Shown: piece after piece, positions 24,639-32,801 of the stretch
Position numbering within the stretch: position 1 is the stretch's first letter
How the letters are laid out: each line of letters opens with the position of its first letter
From: Pyxidicoccus xibeiensis
Lineage (GTDB): Bacteria > Myxococcota > Myxococcia > Myxococcales > Myxococcaceae
Reading direction: 5' to 3'
Assembly: GCF_024198175.1 (NCBI RefSeq)
Contig: NZ_JAJVKV010000003.1
Location: forward strand, 62,001 to 126,000
DNA length: 64,000 nt
Made by a program: the position numbers and the translations under genes
Notes under the pieces: generated by a model
What the model was told of the DNA's origin: nothing
Databases searched by the model: none
What the model saw: only the letters and a program-made list of their open reading frames with translations

Positions 24639-25952
24639 TCAGAGCACCTCGCGCAGGTTGCGCTCCGCCGTGCGTACCAGGCGCGAGACGTGCTTGTGGA
24701 GCCAGAGGCCGAAGGGCTGGATGCGCTCGGCCTTCGTTGCCCTCGGGAGCTTCTGGAGGCTCTCGTCGAACGGGATGATGGGCCGCTCGCCCGTCGGGGA
24801 CACCGCGCGCGGGTCGAACGCGAAGGACCGGTGGGTGTGCCACCCGCCATGGAACACCTGGAGGTCTTCCAGGTCGGTGTTGCCGGTCGCCTCGACCAGC
24901 GAGTCGGTGTCGTAGAGCTCGTCGGCAATCTCCAGACAGCTCCAGCCGCCTCCCGCGATGTTGCCGCACAGGAACGAGGGCAGCTCATCGTCGACGGCGC
25001 TGTCGAGAATCCAGGTGATGGAGCCGTAGACTCGCAGGAAGTAGCTCCAGCTCGACTCCTTCTTCCCCGGCTTTGCCGCCTTCACGTCCTTCCAGCGCCC
25101 GAGGCGCTGCTTGTGCATGCGGGTGAAGAAGGCCACCTCCGGCTCGACCGAGGCCACCCGCTTCCGCTCCTTCTTCACGTCGATGAGCTCCGCGACGAAG
25201 TGTCCCGTGGGGATGCGCTCGTGGAGGTCCCTCAGCATCGCGATGGCCGTGTCGACGGCCTCATATGCGTTCTTCGGCTTCGCGAAGGTGGGCCCCTTGG
25301 GTGGAGCGGCCCGGGTGGGCGTGCCCTTCGCGGGCTTGGGCTCTGGATTGGGGTGTGCGGCGCTGGTGAGCTCGATGTTGTAGAGTCTGAAGCCGGCCTT
25401 CTCCCTGGCACGGATGCACTTCTCCGTCCCTGCGATGGCGGCCTCACGGCTCGCGGCGGGCGTTTCGTTCCGGAAGCCCTCGAACATGCTGGCCCCGTCG
25501 ACATGGACACTCCAGCCGGTCGACGTGCCCTTGAGGTACTGGCGAACCGTCACGCGATTCTTCGTCACGTTCCATGGGGTGCCCTCACGGAAGCCCAGCG
25601 CCCGGTAACGCGCGAGGAGGGCCTCGATGTCCCCGGCTGGGACGAGCCGGTAGAGACTGGCGCCATTCAGCACCCCCCGGCGCAGCACCGCCTGGTCTCC
25701 TCGGAACTCCACGTCGACGTAGAGCTGGCTGCCGCGCAGGTCGTACAGCGTGACGCGCCCGGTGACGGGGGCGCCGAACTGCTCCGCCTCCGGGTCGTGC
25801 TTGTCGCGGACGCCCTGGCTCCACACGCACAGCTCCCGCATCCGGGTATTGGGCGCGAAGAACCAGACCTCATCCTTCGTGTCGAGCACGGGGTCCGAGT
25901 ACCAGATTGGCTCGCCGCCATTGAGCTTCTCGAGACGTTTCCAGTTGGACAT
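24639..25952 (-). CDS. Uncharacterised protein with possible WGR-like segment
   Basis: 437 residues from ATG 25952 (MSNWKRLEKLNGGEPIWY); an upstream ATG at 26063 exists in frame but that stretch reads poorly. No family is certain. Residues about 145-220 (VRQYLKGTSTGWSVHVDGAS, then AAIAGTEKCIRAREKAGF) have the strand-helix layout of a WGR domain, but the key Trp-Gly-Arg is not present. The C-terminal half has a conserved-looking SFLCGNIAGGGWSCLEIADE followed by LQVFHGGWHTHRSFAFDPR, reminiscent of immunity or SMI1-type scaffolds. It is cytoplasmic with no TM. It is followed by the lipoprotein gene in convergent orientation. Confidence 0.6.
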   Translation of the reverse strand: MSNWKRLEKLNGGEPIWYSDPVLDTKDEVWFFAPNTRMRELCVWSQGVRDKHDPEAEQFGAPVTGRVTLYDLRGSQLYVDVEFRGDQAVLRRGVLNGASLYRLVPAGDIEALLARYRALGFREGTPWNVTKNRVTVRQYLKGTSTGWSVHVDGASMFEGFRNETPAASREAAIAGTEKCIRAREKAGFRLYNIELTSAAHPNPEPKPAKGTPTRAAPPKGPTFAKPKNAYEAVDTAIAMLRDLHERIPTGHFVAELIDVKKERKRVASVEPEVAFFTRMHKQRLGRWKDVKAAKPGKKESSWSYFLRVYGSITWILDSAVDDELPSFLCGNIAGGGWSCLEIADELYDTDSLVEATGNTDLEDLQVFHGGWHTHRSFAFDPRAVSPTGERPIIPFDESLQKLPRATKAERIQPFGLWLHKHVSRLVRTAERNLREVL

Positions 25953-26161
25953 GGGCGCTTCTACCCGCTCGCACGACTCCGGCCAACCCGCAGCCCCCAC
26001 GTCGAGCCCTCGACGCTGGGGGGTGGAGAGCGACGCGTCCATCGTCGCGCCACTCATCTTCACCTACGTGCTCGGACACTGAGCCAGGTCGCTCCCGAGC
26101 TCGGAGCCGGGGCGGAGGCCGCATTCGGCGGCAGCCGCCCCGCTGCGCCGGCCCCACGCCC

Positions 26162-26578
26162 TCAGGGCTGGTACGCGCGGACCGAGAGCGCCGTCATCTG
26201 CGCCATGAGCAGGTACTGCTGGCCCATGCGCCGCAGCTGCGGTTCGAACTCGGGGCGCTCCAGGCTCGCCTGCTCGATGAGCCACGCAATGGACGCCTCC
26301 GCCGACTTGAGCCCCGCGAGGAGGTCCCTCGGCGCGACGCCTGCCGCGATGCGCTTCTTGAACATCTCGGTCTGGCTCTGGACGTACAGCTCGGGCGTCC
26401 GGTTCACGAGCCCGCTGATGAGGTTGTCGAAGGACTGCCCCACGGCCGCCAGCGTGGGCCCACGCGGCGCCTCGACGTACGACTTGATGTTGGCGTTGCA
26501 AAGACTGCCGTAGAAGTACTCGACGGCTTGGTCGCGATTCGCTCGGTAGAAACTTTCCAGATGCTGCTCAGGCGTCAC
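26162..26578 (-). CDS. Helical sensor-like protein, unknown function
   Basis: GTG at 26578 has GGAG about eight bases upstream and gives 138 residues starting MTPEQHLESFYRANRD. The longer in-frame ATG start adds a poor N-terminus and is rejected. The protein is entirely helical, with EYFYGSLCNANIKSYVEAPR, LYVQSQTEMFKKRIAAG and LIEQASLERPEFEPQLRR. The pattern recalls the globin-like N-terminal domains of stress-signalling proteins such as RsbR, but I cannot assign it. It has no TM or signal peptide. It is divergent from the patatin gene. Confidence 0.55.
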   Translation of the reverse strand: MTPEQHLESFYRANRDQAVEYFYGSLCNANIKSYVEAPRGPTLAAVGQSFDNLISGLVNRTPELYVQSQTEMFKKRIAAGVAPRDLLAGLKSAEASIAWLIEQASLERPEFEPQLRRMGQQYLLMAQMTALSVRAYQP

Positions 26579-26857
26579 GTTCAGGCTCCAGGACGGCGCG
26601 CAAGCAGCGGGGGCTGCTCGAACGCTGACGTCGGGCACCATGGTAGAGGCCACGCTGCACCGTTCCAACGGGTCTCCACCGCCCCGGGAGCCTGCCTACT
26701 CGCCCGGCGCGCACTCGACCTCTCCTGGCAGGTGACACGTGCGACCAGGACGCACCGCGTCCCGTGCGCAGGCAGGCCCGGGTTTGGAGCCCGGCGGGCC
26801 GTGGCCCCAAGATGTCCCCGGCTCCGAACGTCTTCCCCACCGTCCCCGAGCACCTGC

Positions 26858-28468
26858 ATGAACCCTGAATCCACCCTTCCCGCCTCCCGGCAGCACGGGC
26901 CGCTCGGGCCGCTCGCCCTCTCACTCTCGGGCGGTGGCTATCGCGCGGCGGCGTTCCACCTGGGAACGCTGCGGTTCCTGGACGGCGTGGGCCTGCTGCC
27001 CGACGTGGTGGGCCTGTCCACCGTGTCCGGCGGTACCCTCACCGGACTGGCCTGGGTGGTGAGCCAGATTGACGGCAAGCCATTCCCCGAGTTCTTCGAC
27101 GCCTACTCGGCGTACCTGAAGCGGACGAACGTGATTGGCGAGGCGCTGACCGTGCTGACCACGGACCGCGAGCACGACAGCCACAACTGGGCCAGCCTCA
27201 TCCGCTCCGCCGCGGATGTCTATGCACGGCCCGACTTCCTCGGTGAGCGCAACCTGGGCGAGGTCCTGGGCGCGGGCGGGCTGCAGCTCCAGGAGGCCAT
27301 CTTCAACTCCACCGAGTTCCACACGGGCCTGGACTTCCGCTTCCGGCGAAGCAACAACCCGGGCGCGCTGCTGGGCAACCAGAACTACCCGCTCCCGCGC
27401 TCCGTGGCCCAGCACGTCCGGCTGGCGGACATCGCGGCCGCGTCGTCCTGCTTCCCGGGCGGCTTCGAGCCGCTGGTCTTCCCGCAGCAGTTCCACTGGA
27501 CCTCGGAGTTCCCGCTCGCCGCCGCGCTGGATGAGCTGGGGCCGGGCTTCAACGGAGGGCTGCCGCTGATGGATGGCGGCATCTACGACAACCAGGGCGT
27601 GGACAGCCTGCTGCTGGCCTTCGACGACTCCCAGCCCCCGCCCACCCTGCTCATCTCGGACGTCAGCACGCAGGACACCGAGATGTACAACGTCCCCGAG
27701 AACCCGACGAAGCGCGGCTGGGTGACGCTGAACGGCGTCTCCTGGATGGGATGGGGGCTGTTCTTCCTGACCCTGGCGTCCGCGGCCATCCTGGCATGGC
27801 ACGGGTTCAAGACTGCTCGCGCGGGCACGTGGGAGCTGGAGGACTCCTTCCTGTACCTGGTCCCCGGCTTGCTGACCGCGGCGGTGACGGCGGCGCTGGT
27901 CTGGGCCCACCGCCGCCTGGCGGACGTCAACGTGCTGCTCCAGGAGCAGTTGGACCTCGATGCCTGGCCGTCGTTCCAGAAGCTCACGGTGCTGGAGTTC
28001 GTGCAGATGGTGGTGCTGCGAGGCACCTCGCTGCTGGCGCTGACCTCCAGCGTGTTCATGAAGCGGGTGCGGGGGCTGGTCTTCAGCCGCGTGTACAAGG
28101 ACTCCCGGTTCGCGGGCCGGCGGATGTCGAACCTCATCTACGCGCTCACGGTGAACCGCCCCCGCCTGTTCGCCGAGCACCCGTGGCTTCAGCCCGGACC
28201 GCACCTGGTGGCGCTGTCCCAGCAGGCCTGCCAGATGCCCACCACGCTCTGGTTCACGGATGCCCGTCAGTTCAACACCCTGGCGTCCGCCGGAGAGGCC
28301 ACCGTCTGCTTCGTGCTGCTGCGCCACATCGTCGAGCGCCGGCAGGGACAGTACGAGTCAGAGGGCCAGCCGCTGTACGGCCTCTTCCAGCGGCTGCGGA
28401 AGGAGTGGGCGGTCTTCAACCAGGCCAGCCGCCAGCCCGAGGCCCAGCGCACCTCCGTGGCGGCCTGA
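26858..28468 (+). CDS. Patatin-like phospholipase with C-terminal TM pair
   Basis: 536 residues from ATG 26858. The patatin domain occupies about 18-285. The oxyanion loop is LSLSGGGYRAAAFHLG, the serine elbow is STVSGGTLTG (Ser-Gly-Gly variant of GxSxG) and the catalytic Asp is in MDGGIYDNQG. Two hydrophobic helices follow at about 296-315 (GLFFLTLASAAILAW) and 332-350 (LVPGLLTAAVTAALVW), then a soluble tail. Such enzymes release fatty acids from phospholipids at the inner membrane. It is followed by a strong intrinsic terminator. The nearby beta-oxidation genes could use the released fatty acids, but there is no operon link. Confidence 0.88.
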   Translation: MNPESTLPASRQHGPLGPLALSLSGGGYRAAAFHLGTLRFLDGVGLLPDVVGLSTVSGGTLTGLAWVVSQIDGKPFPEFFDAYSAYLKRTNVIGEALTVLTTDREHDSHNWASLIRSAADVYARPDFLGERNLGEVLGAGGLQLQEAIFNSTEFHTGLDFRFRRSNNPGALLGNQNYPLPRSVAQHVRLADIAAASSCFPGGFEPLVFPQQFHWTSEFPLAAALDELGPGFNGGLPLMDGGIYDNQGVDSLLLAFDDSQPPPTLLISDVSTQDTEMYNVPENPTKRGWVTLNGVSWMGWGLFFLTLASAAILAWHGFKTARAGTWELEDSFLYLVPGLLTAAVTAALVWAHRRLADVNVLLQEQLDLDAWPSFQKLTVLEFVQMVVLRGTSLLALTSSVFMKRVRGLVFSRVYKDSRFAGRRMSNLIYALTVNRPRLFAEHPWLQPGPHLVALSQQACQMPTTLWFTDARQFNTLASAGEATVCFVLLRHIVERRQGQYESEGQPLYGLFQRLRKEWAVFNQASRQPEAQRTSVAA

Positions 28469-28501
28469 GCGGGGCGCCCGCTCTTTTCAATGCCTGTCAT
28501 T

Positions 28502-28525
28502 CCCCTCCTTTCGGAGGGGTCTTTT
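28502..28525 (+). terminator. Intrinsic terminator after patatin gene
   Basis: Stem CCCCTCC/GGAGGGG with loop TTTC is followed directly by TCTTTT. It is one of the few hairpins in this window with a classic U-tail. Confidence 0.85.
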
Positions 28526-28618
28526 GCCGTCACATCCGTGCAATGTCGCCTCTCTCCGTGTCCGGGGCAGTCCCGCCGTCACGGCCCCCGCGTGGGTCCA
28601 GGGAGCGTGTGCACAGTC

Positions 28619-30607
28619 ATGCCCATTCCATTGAGCGACACGCAGCGGATGACGCTGCGCGCAATCTGTGACACCGCCGTACCGCGCATCGAACGCAAGG
28701 ACGACCCGGACGGCTTCTGGGGGCGCCGCGCCACGGACGTCGGCGCCGACCAGGCGCTGTGCGGGGTGCTCGACGGCATGCCGCCCGAGCAGCGCACCGG
28801 GATGCTGCAGCTGCTCGACGTGCTGGCCGAGCAAGACTTCGTCAGGATGTCGCAGCCGTCACGCGAGCAGCTCCTGACCAACCTCTCATTGGCCTCACGC
28901 GAGGCGGGCGCTGGCGTGGGGGTGCTCGTCACCCTTGCCATCTTCTTCACCTACGGCCTGCCGGATGCCGCCGGGCGCAATCCTGCCTGGAAGACGTTCG
29001 GCTATCCGGGTCCCACCTCGGCGGCAGTCCCGGAGCCCAAGCCGCTCCAGCCGCTGACGCCCGTTGCAGACGCCATGCTCCAGGCAGACGTGGTGGTGGT
29101 CGGCTCGGGAGCTGGCGGCGGGCTCATCGCCGGCCGGCTGGCGCGGGCCGGGCTGAAGGTCATCGTGCTCGAGGCGGGCCGCTACCTGAGCGAGGCGGAC
29201 TTCCAGCAGCTGGAGGTGCCCGCCTACCAGCACCTCTACTGGCGCGGGGGCCCTACGCCGACGGCGGACCTGAACGTGTCGCTGATGGCGGGCGCGTGCC
29301 TGGGCGGCGGTACCGTCGTGAACTGGACCAACTGTCTGCGCACCAGGCCCTGGGTGCGACAACAATGGGCGACGGAGTTCGGCCTCGAAGACGTCGCCAC
29401 GGAGGCCTTCGACCGGCACCTCGACGCGGTGTGGCGTGAGCTCGGCGTCAACGACCGCTGCTCGGAGCTGAACCGGCCCCAGGAGGCGATGCAGCGCGGC
29501 GCCCAGGCGCTGGGCTGGGCCTTCTCGAAGGCCCACCGCAACTGGGACCCGGCCCGGCATGACCCCGCCCGCGCCGGTCACATGGGCTTCGGCGACGCCT
29601 CGGGAGCCAAGCGCTCCACCGCGAAGACCTACCTGCGGCAGGCGGCCGACCATGGAGCGGAAATCCTCGTCGGCTGCTTCGTGGAGCGGGTGGTGGTGGA
29701 GCAGGGCCGCGCCGCGGGCGTGCAGGCCCGCTGGACGGCCGCCGACGGCAGCCGGAGCGCCCGCATCACCGTGCGCGCGCCGCGAGTCGTCGTCGCGGCG
29801 GGAGCGCTGGAGTCGCCCGGCATCCTGCTGCGGTCGGGAATCGGCGGGCCGGCGGTCGGCAAGTACCTGCGCCTGCACCCGTGCACCGCCGTGATGGGGG
29901 ACTACGGCACGGACATGCAGTCCTGGTGGGGCGCCCCGCAGGCCGGACTGGTCGACCACTTCGCCAACGTCCAGGACGGCTACGGCTTCCTCGTGGAGGG
30001 CGTGCAGTACACCACGGCGCTCGGCGCCTCGGCCGTGCCCTTCACGACGGGCCTGGAGCACAAGCAACTGATGGCCGACTACCGGGACGTGGCCACCTTC
30101 ATCGGCATCATCCGCGACCACGGCCACGGGCGGGTGACCCTGGACGCGAACGGGATGACGGTGCCCTGGTACGACCTGACCGACCCGGTCGACGTGCTCA
30201 ATACGCGGCGTGCGCTGGAGGCGCAGGCCCGCCTGCACCACGCCGCGGGGGCCCGGCGCATCCTGATGCTGGCGCAGGGGCTGCCCACGTGGCGCATCGG
30301 TGATGACCTGGACGCGTTCGTGGCCCGCCTGCAGCGCGTCCCGCTGAGGGCTGGTGGCGCCCGCCTCTTCGCGGCCCACCAGATGGGGACCTGCCGGATG
30401 GGAACGGACCCCACGACGAGCGTGGCGACCCCGCGCGGCGAGCTGCACGACACCCCGGGAGTCTGGATTGGGGACGCCTCGGCGTTCCCCACCTCCTCCG
30501 GCACCAACCCGATGATCTCCATCATGGCCCTGGCCTCGCGGACCGCCGACCACATCGCGCAGACGGCCGGAGTGCGGACCACGCTCACCGAGAGGGTATC
30601 GGCATGA
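28619..30607 (+). CDS. GMC-family flavin oxidoreductase with helical N-terminal domain
   Basis: 662 residues from ATG 28619. Residues 1-130 form a helical domain ([20 protein letters not shown]) like the small subunit or N-terminal part of gluconate 2-dehydrogenase and long-chain alcohol oxidases. The FAD-binding Rossmann motif [20 protein letters not shown] lies at about residue 158. The GMC signature near residue 225 is [13 protein letters not shown]. The C-terminal active-site region has HQMGTCRMG and [20 protein letters not shown]. This architecture fits a long-chain alcohol dehydrogenase or oxidase. The next gene is an aldehyde dehydrogenase overlapping by four bases, so the pair can turn alcohols into acids. 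Confidence 0.88.
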   Translation: MPIPLSDTQRMTLRAICDTAVPRIERKDDPDGFWGRRATDVGADQALCGVLDGMPPEQRTGMLQLLDVLAEQDFVRMSQPSREQLLTNLSLASREAGAGVGVLVTLAIFFTYGLPDAAGRNPAWKTFGYPGPTSAAVPEPKPLQPLTPVADAMLQADVVVVGSGAGGGLIAGRLARAGLKVIVLEAGRYLSEADFQQLEVPAYQHLYWRGGPTPTADLNVSLMAGACLGGGTVVNWTNCLRTRPWVRQQWATEFGLEDVATEAFDRHLDAVWRELGVNDRCSELNRPQEAMQRGAQALGWAFSKAHRNWDPARHDPARAGHMGFGDASGAKRSTAKTYLRQAADHGAEILVGCFVERVVVEQGRAAGVQARWTAADGSRSARITVRAPRVVVAAGALESPGILLRSGIGGPAVGKYLRLHPCTAVMGDYGTDMQSWWGAPQAGLVDHFANVQDGYGFLVEGVQYTTALGASAVPFTTGLEHKQLMADYRDVATFIGIIRDHGHGRVTLDANGMTVPWYDLTDPVDVLNTRRALEAQARLHHAAGARRILMLAQGLPTWRIGDDLDAFVARLQRVPLRAGGARLFAAHQMGTCRMGTDPTTSVATPRGELHDTPGVWIGDASAFPTSSGTNPMISIMALASRTADHIAQTAGVRTTLTERVSA

Positions 30608-32040
30608 CGAGCACCTCGCCCCAGAACAAGCACCTGCGGTTCTTCATCGGCGGCAGGTGGGTGGACCCCGCCGGCACGGAGACCCTCGAGGTCATCAACG
30701 CCGCCACCGAGGAGGTGATGGGCCGCGTGCCGGCGGGCACGGCCGAGGACGTCCACCGGGCGGTCACCGCCGCCCGGGCCGCGTTCGACGGCTGGGCCGC
30801 CACCCCGCTCCAGGCTCGCGTGGAGCTGTGCAGCGCGGTTGCGCGCAAGCTCCAGGAGCGTCAGCAGGAGATCGCCGTGCTGATTGCCCAGGAGATGGGC
30901 ACGCCCATCAAGGTGTCGATGATGGTGCAGGCCGCGCTGCCGGCCATCACCTTCGGCTCCATGGAGCACCTGGTGGAGCAGTTGCCCTGGGAGCAGCGCC
31001 TCGGCAACTCGCTGGTCGTCCGCGAGCCCGTCGGTGTGGTGGGTGCCATCACCCCGTGGAACTACCCGCTGCACCAGCTTGCGGCCAAGGTGGCTCCCGC
31101 GATGCTCGCCGGCTGCACCGTCGTGGTGAAGCCCAGCGAGGTGGCGCCGCTCAACGCCTTCCTCCTCGCCAGCATCATGGAAGAGGTCGGCGTGCCGCCG
31201 GGCGTGTTCAACCTCGTCACCGGCTACGGGCCGGTGGTGGGGGAGGCCATCGCCGCGCACCCCGACGTGGACATGGTGTCCTTCACCGGCTCGACGCGCG
31301 CGGGACGGCGGGTGAGCGAGGTGGCCGCGGCGACGGTGAAGAAGGTGGCGCTGGAGCTCGGTGGGAAGTCCGCGAACGTCATCCTCGACGACGCGGACTT
31401 GCAGACCGCCGTCGTGGACGGGCTGAAGAAGTGCTACCTCAACTCGGGCCAGACGTGCTCGGCGCTGACGCGGATGCTCGTGCCCCGGGACAGGCTCGGC
31501 CTGGTGGAGGCCATCGCGGCGGCCACCGTGCCCCACTTCAAGGTGGGCAACCCGCTCGACCCGGAGACGGCCCTGGGTCCGCTCGTCTCCGACGCCCAGC
31601 GGACGCGGGTGCGCGAGTACATCTCACGTGGAATCGCCGAGGGCGCGAAGCTCGTGTGCGGCGGTGCCCAGCCGCCTCCGGGCCTGGAGCGCGGCTACTT
31701 CGTGGCGCCCACCGTCTTCAGCGAGGTGACGCCCGGGATGACGATTGCGCGGGAGGAGATCTTCGGCCCCGTCCTGGCCATCATGCCCTACGACACCGAG
31801 GACGACGCCGTCCGCATCGCCAACGACTCGATGTACGGCCTCTACGGAGGCGTGTGGTCGTCGGACACCGAGCGCGCGCTGCGAGTCGCCCGGAGGCTGC
31901 GCACCGGCCAGGTGGAGCTCAACGGCGCGGCCTTCAACCCGCTGGCTCCCTTCGGCGGCTACAAGCAGTCCGGACATGGCCGCGAGCTGGGCCCGTACGG
32001 CGTCCTCGAGTTCACCCAGGTCAAGGCGGTGCAGCTGTAG
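30604..32040 (+). CDS. NAD(P)-dependent aldehyde dehydrogenase
   Basis: A 478-residue aldehyde dehydrogenase whose ATG overlaps the GMC stop (ATGA, 30604-30607), a sign of translational coupling. The nucleotide-binding region has [20 protein letters not shown] and [13 protein letters not shown]. The general base Glu is in [13 protein letters not shown] and the catalytic Cys is in [13 protein letters not shown]. The C-terminus has the usual [14 protein letters not shown]. Length matches the family. It is expected to oxidise the aldehyde formed by the upstream GMC enzyme to an acid, which the acyl-CoA ligase at 38507 could activate for beta-oxidation. It converges on the TetR gene with only seven bases between stops. 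Confidence 0.94.
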   Translation: MTSTSPQNKHLRFFIGGRWVDPAGTETLEVINAATEEVMGRVPAGTAEDVHRAVTAARAAFDGWAATPLQARVELCSAVARKLQERQQEIAVLIAQEMGTPIKVSMMVQAALPAITFGSMEHLVEQLPWEQRLGNSLVVREPVGVVGAITPWNYPLHQLAAKVAPAMLAGCTVVVKPSEVAPLNAFLLASIMEEVGVPPGVFNLVTGYGPVVGEAIAAHPDVDMVSFTGSTRAGRRVSEVAAATVKKVALELGGKSANVILDDADLQTAVVDGLKKCYLNSGQTCSALTRMLVPRDRLGLVEAIAAATVPHFKVGNPLDPETALGPLVSDAQRTRVREYISRGIAEGAKLVCGGAQPPPGLERGYFVAPTVFSEVTPGMTIAREEIFGPVLAIMPYDTEDDAVRIANDSMYGLYGGVWSSDTERALRVARRLRTGQVELNGAAFNPLAPFGGYKQSGHGRELGPYGVLEFTQVKAVQL

Positions 32041-32047
32041 TCCCTCG

Positions 32048-32701
32048 CTACTTCACCTTGCCGCCGAGCAGCACGAGGATGGCGGCGGCGGCCTGGTCGA
32101 TGGCGGGCTCCCGGCCGCTGATGACGTCCGCGTACACGAACGCCTCGCAGATGCGCACGATGACGTAGGCGAGCGTGTCCAGCGGCAGCGGCGGCACCAG
32201 GTGTCCCAGCGCCGCCTCCCGCTCCAGCGCCGCGCGCACCAGCTCCACGTTGCGGCTCTGCACCGTGCTGCTCTTCGAGGTGAGGACGCGGAGCGCGAAC
32301 TCCGGGTCGCTCTCGATGAAGCGGCGCAGCGGAGCGAAGGCGAGGGTGGCCCGCATCGTCCGCTCGCACGTCCCCGCGATGAAGGCCGCGCCGCGTGCCT
32401 TCACCTCGGTCCGGGCCCGCTCGCTGAACGGCTGCTGGATGGACCAGATGATTTCGCCCAGCAGCAGCTCTCGGCTGCCCACCCAGCGGAACAGCGTTGC
32501 CCGGCCCACCCCCAGCTCCCGAGCCAGCGCGCCGATGTCGATGCGTTCTCCGGCGAGCCACTTCTTCCGTGCCAGCTGGAATGCATCCAGGGGCGTGGCC
32601 TTCACCTTCGCCCCCTGCCCCGCCAGCTCACGTGACAGGCGTGTTGCCTTGGGAGCGGAGGCCCTCCTTGTGCCCGCCCGCTTGGGTCGAGATGACTTCA
32701 T
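32048..32701 (-). CDS. TetR-family (QsdR-like) regulator of the beta-oxidation operon
   Basis: 217 residues from ATG 32701 (MKSSRPKRAG); 37 further codons upstream are open but lack a start site and would cover the operator. The N-terminus is Arg/Lys-rich. The helix-turn-helix at about residues 40-90 reads LDAFQLARKKWLAGERIDIG then ALARELGVGRATLFRWVGSR, resembling QsdR-type TetR proteins. The C-terminal helical domain would bind a ligand, plausibly an acyl-CoA. It is head-to-head with the FadJ-like gene, and paired palindromic sites lie in the 100-bp gap, so control of that operon and itself is likely. Confidence 0.85.
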   Translation of the reverse strand: MKSSRPKRAGTRRASAPKATRLSRELAGQGAKVKATPLDAFQLARKKWLAGERIDIGALARELGVGRATLFRWVGSRELLLGEIIWSIQQPFSERARTEVKARGAAFIAGTCERTMRATLAFAPLRRFIESDPEFALRVLTSKSSTVQSRNVELVRAALEREAALGHLVPPLPLDTLAYVIVRICEAFVYADVISGREPAIDQAAAAILVLLGGKVK

Positions 32702-32733
32702 GCATCGGCAATAGCCACATTGACACCAAAACT

Positions 32734-32764
32734 CAACGTGATTCACTCTGCCAACGTGACTCAC
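32734..32764. promoter_or_regulatory. Paired GTGAnTCAC operator sites
   Basis: Two copies of CAACGTGAyTCAC (32734-32746 and 32752-32764) repeat with an 18-bp period. Each contains a 9-bp palindrome, GTGATTCAC and GTGACTCAC. They sit between the divergent TetR gene and the beta-oxidation operon, where a TetR operator would be expected. Confidence 0.65.
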
Positions 32765-32801
32765 CCGGCTCGCGGCCCGAGGCTGCGAGAGAGGAGCTGG
32801 C

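Noticed and set aside
24639-26578. Anti-phage or toxin-immunity island built from the two unknown genes and the patatin
   Set aside because: The patatin has TM helices but no adjacent nucleotide cyclase (CapV-type system), the genes are in different orientations with separate promoters, and no effector motif was found.
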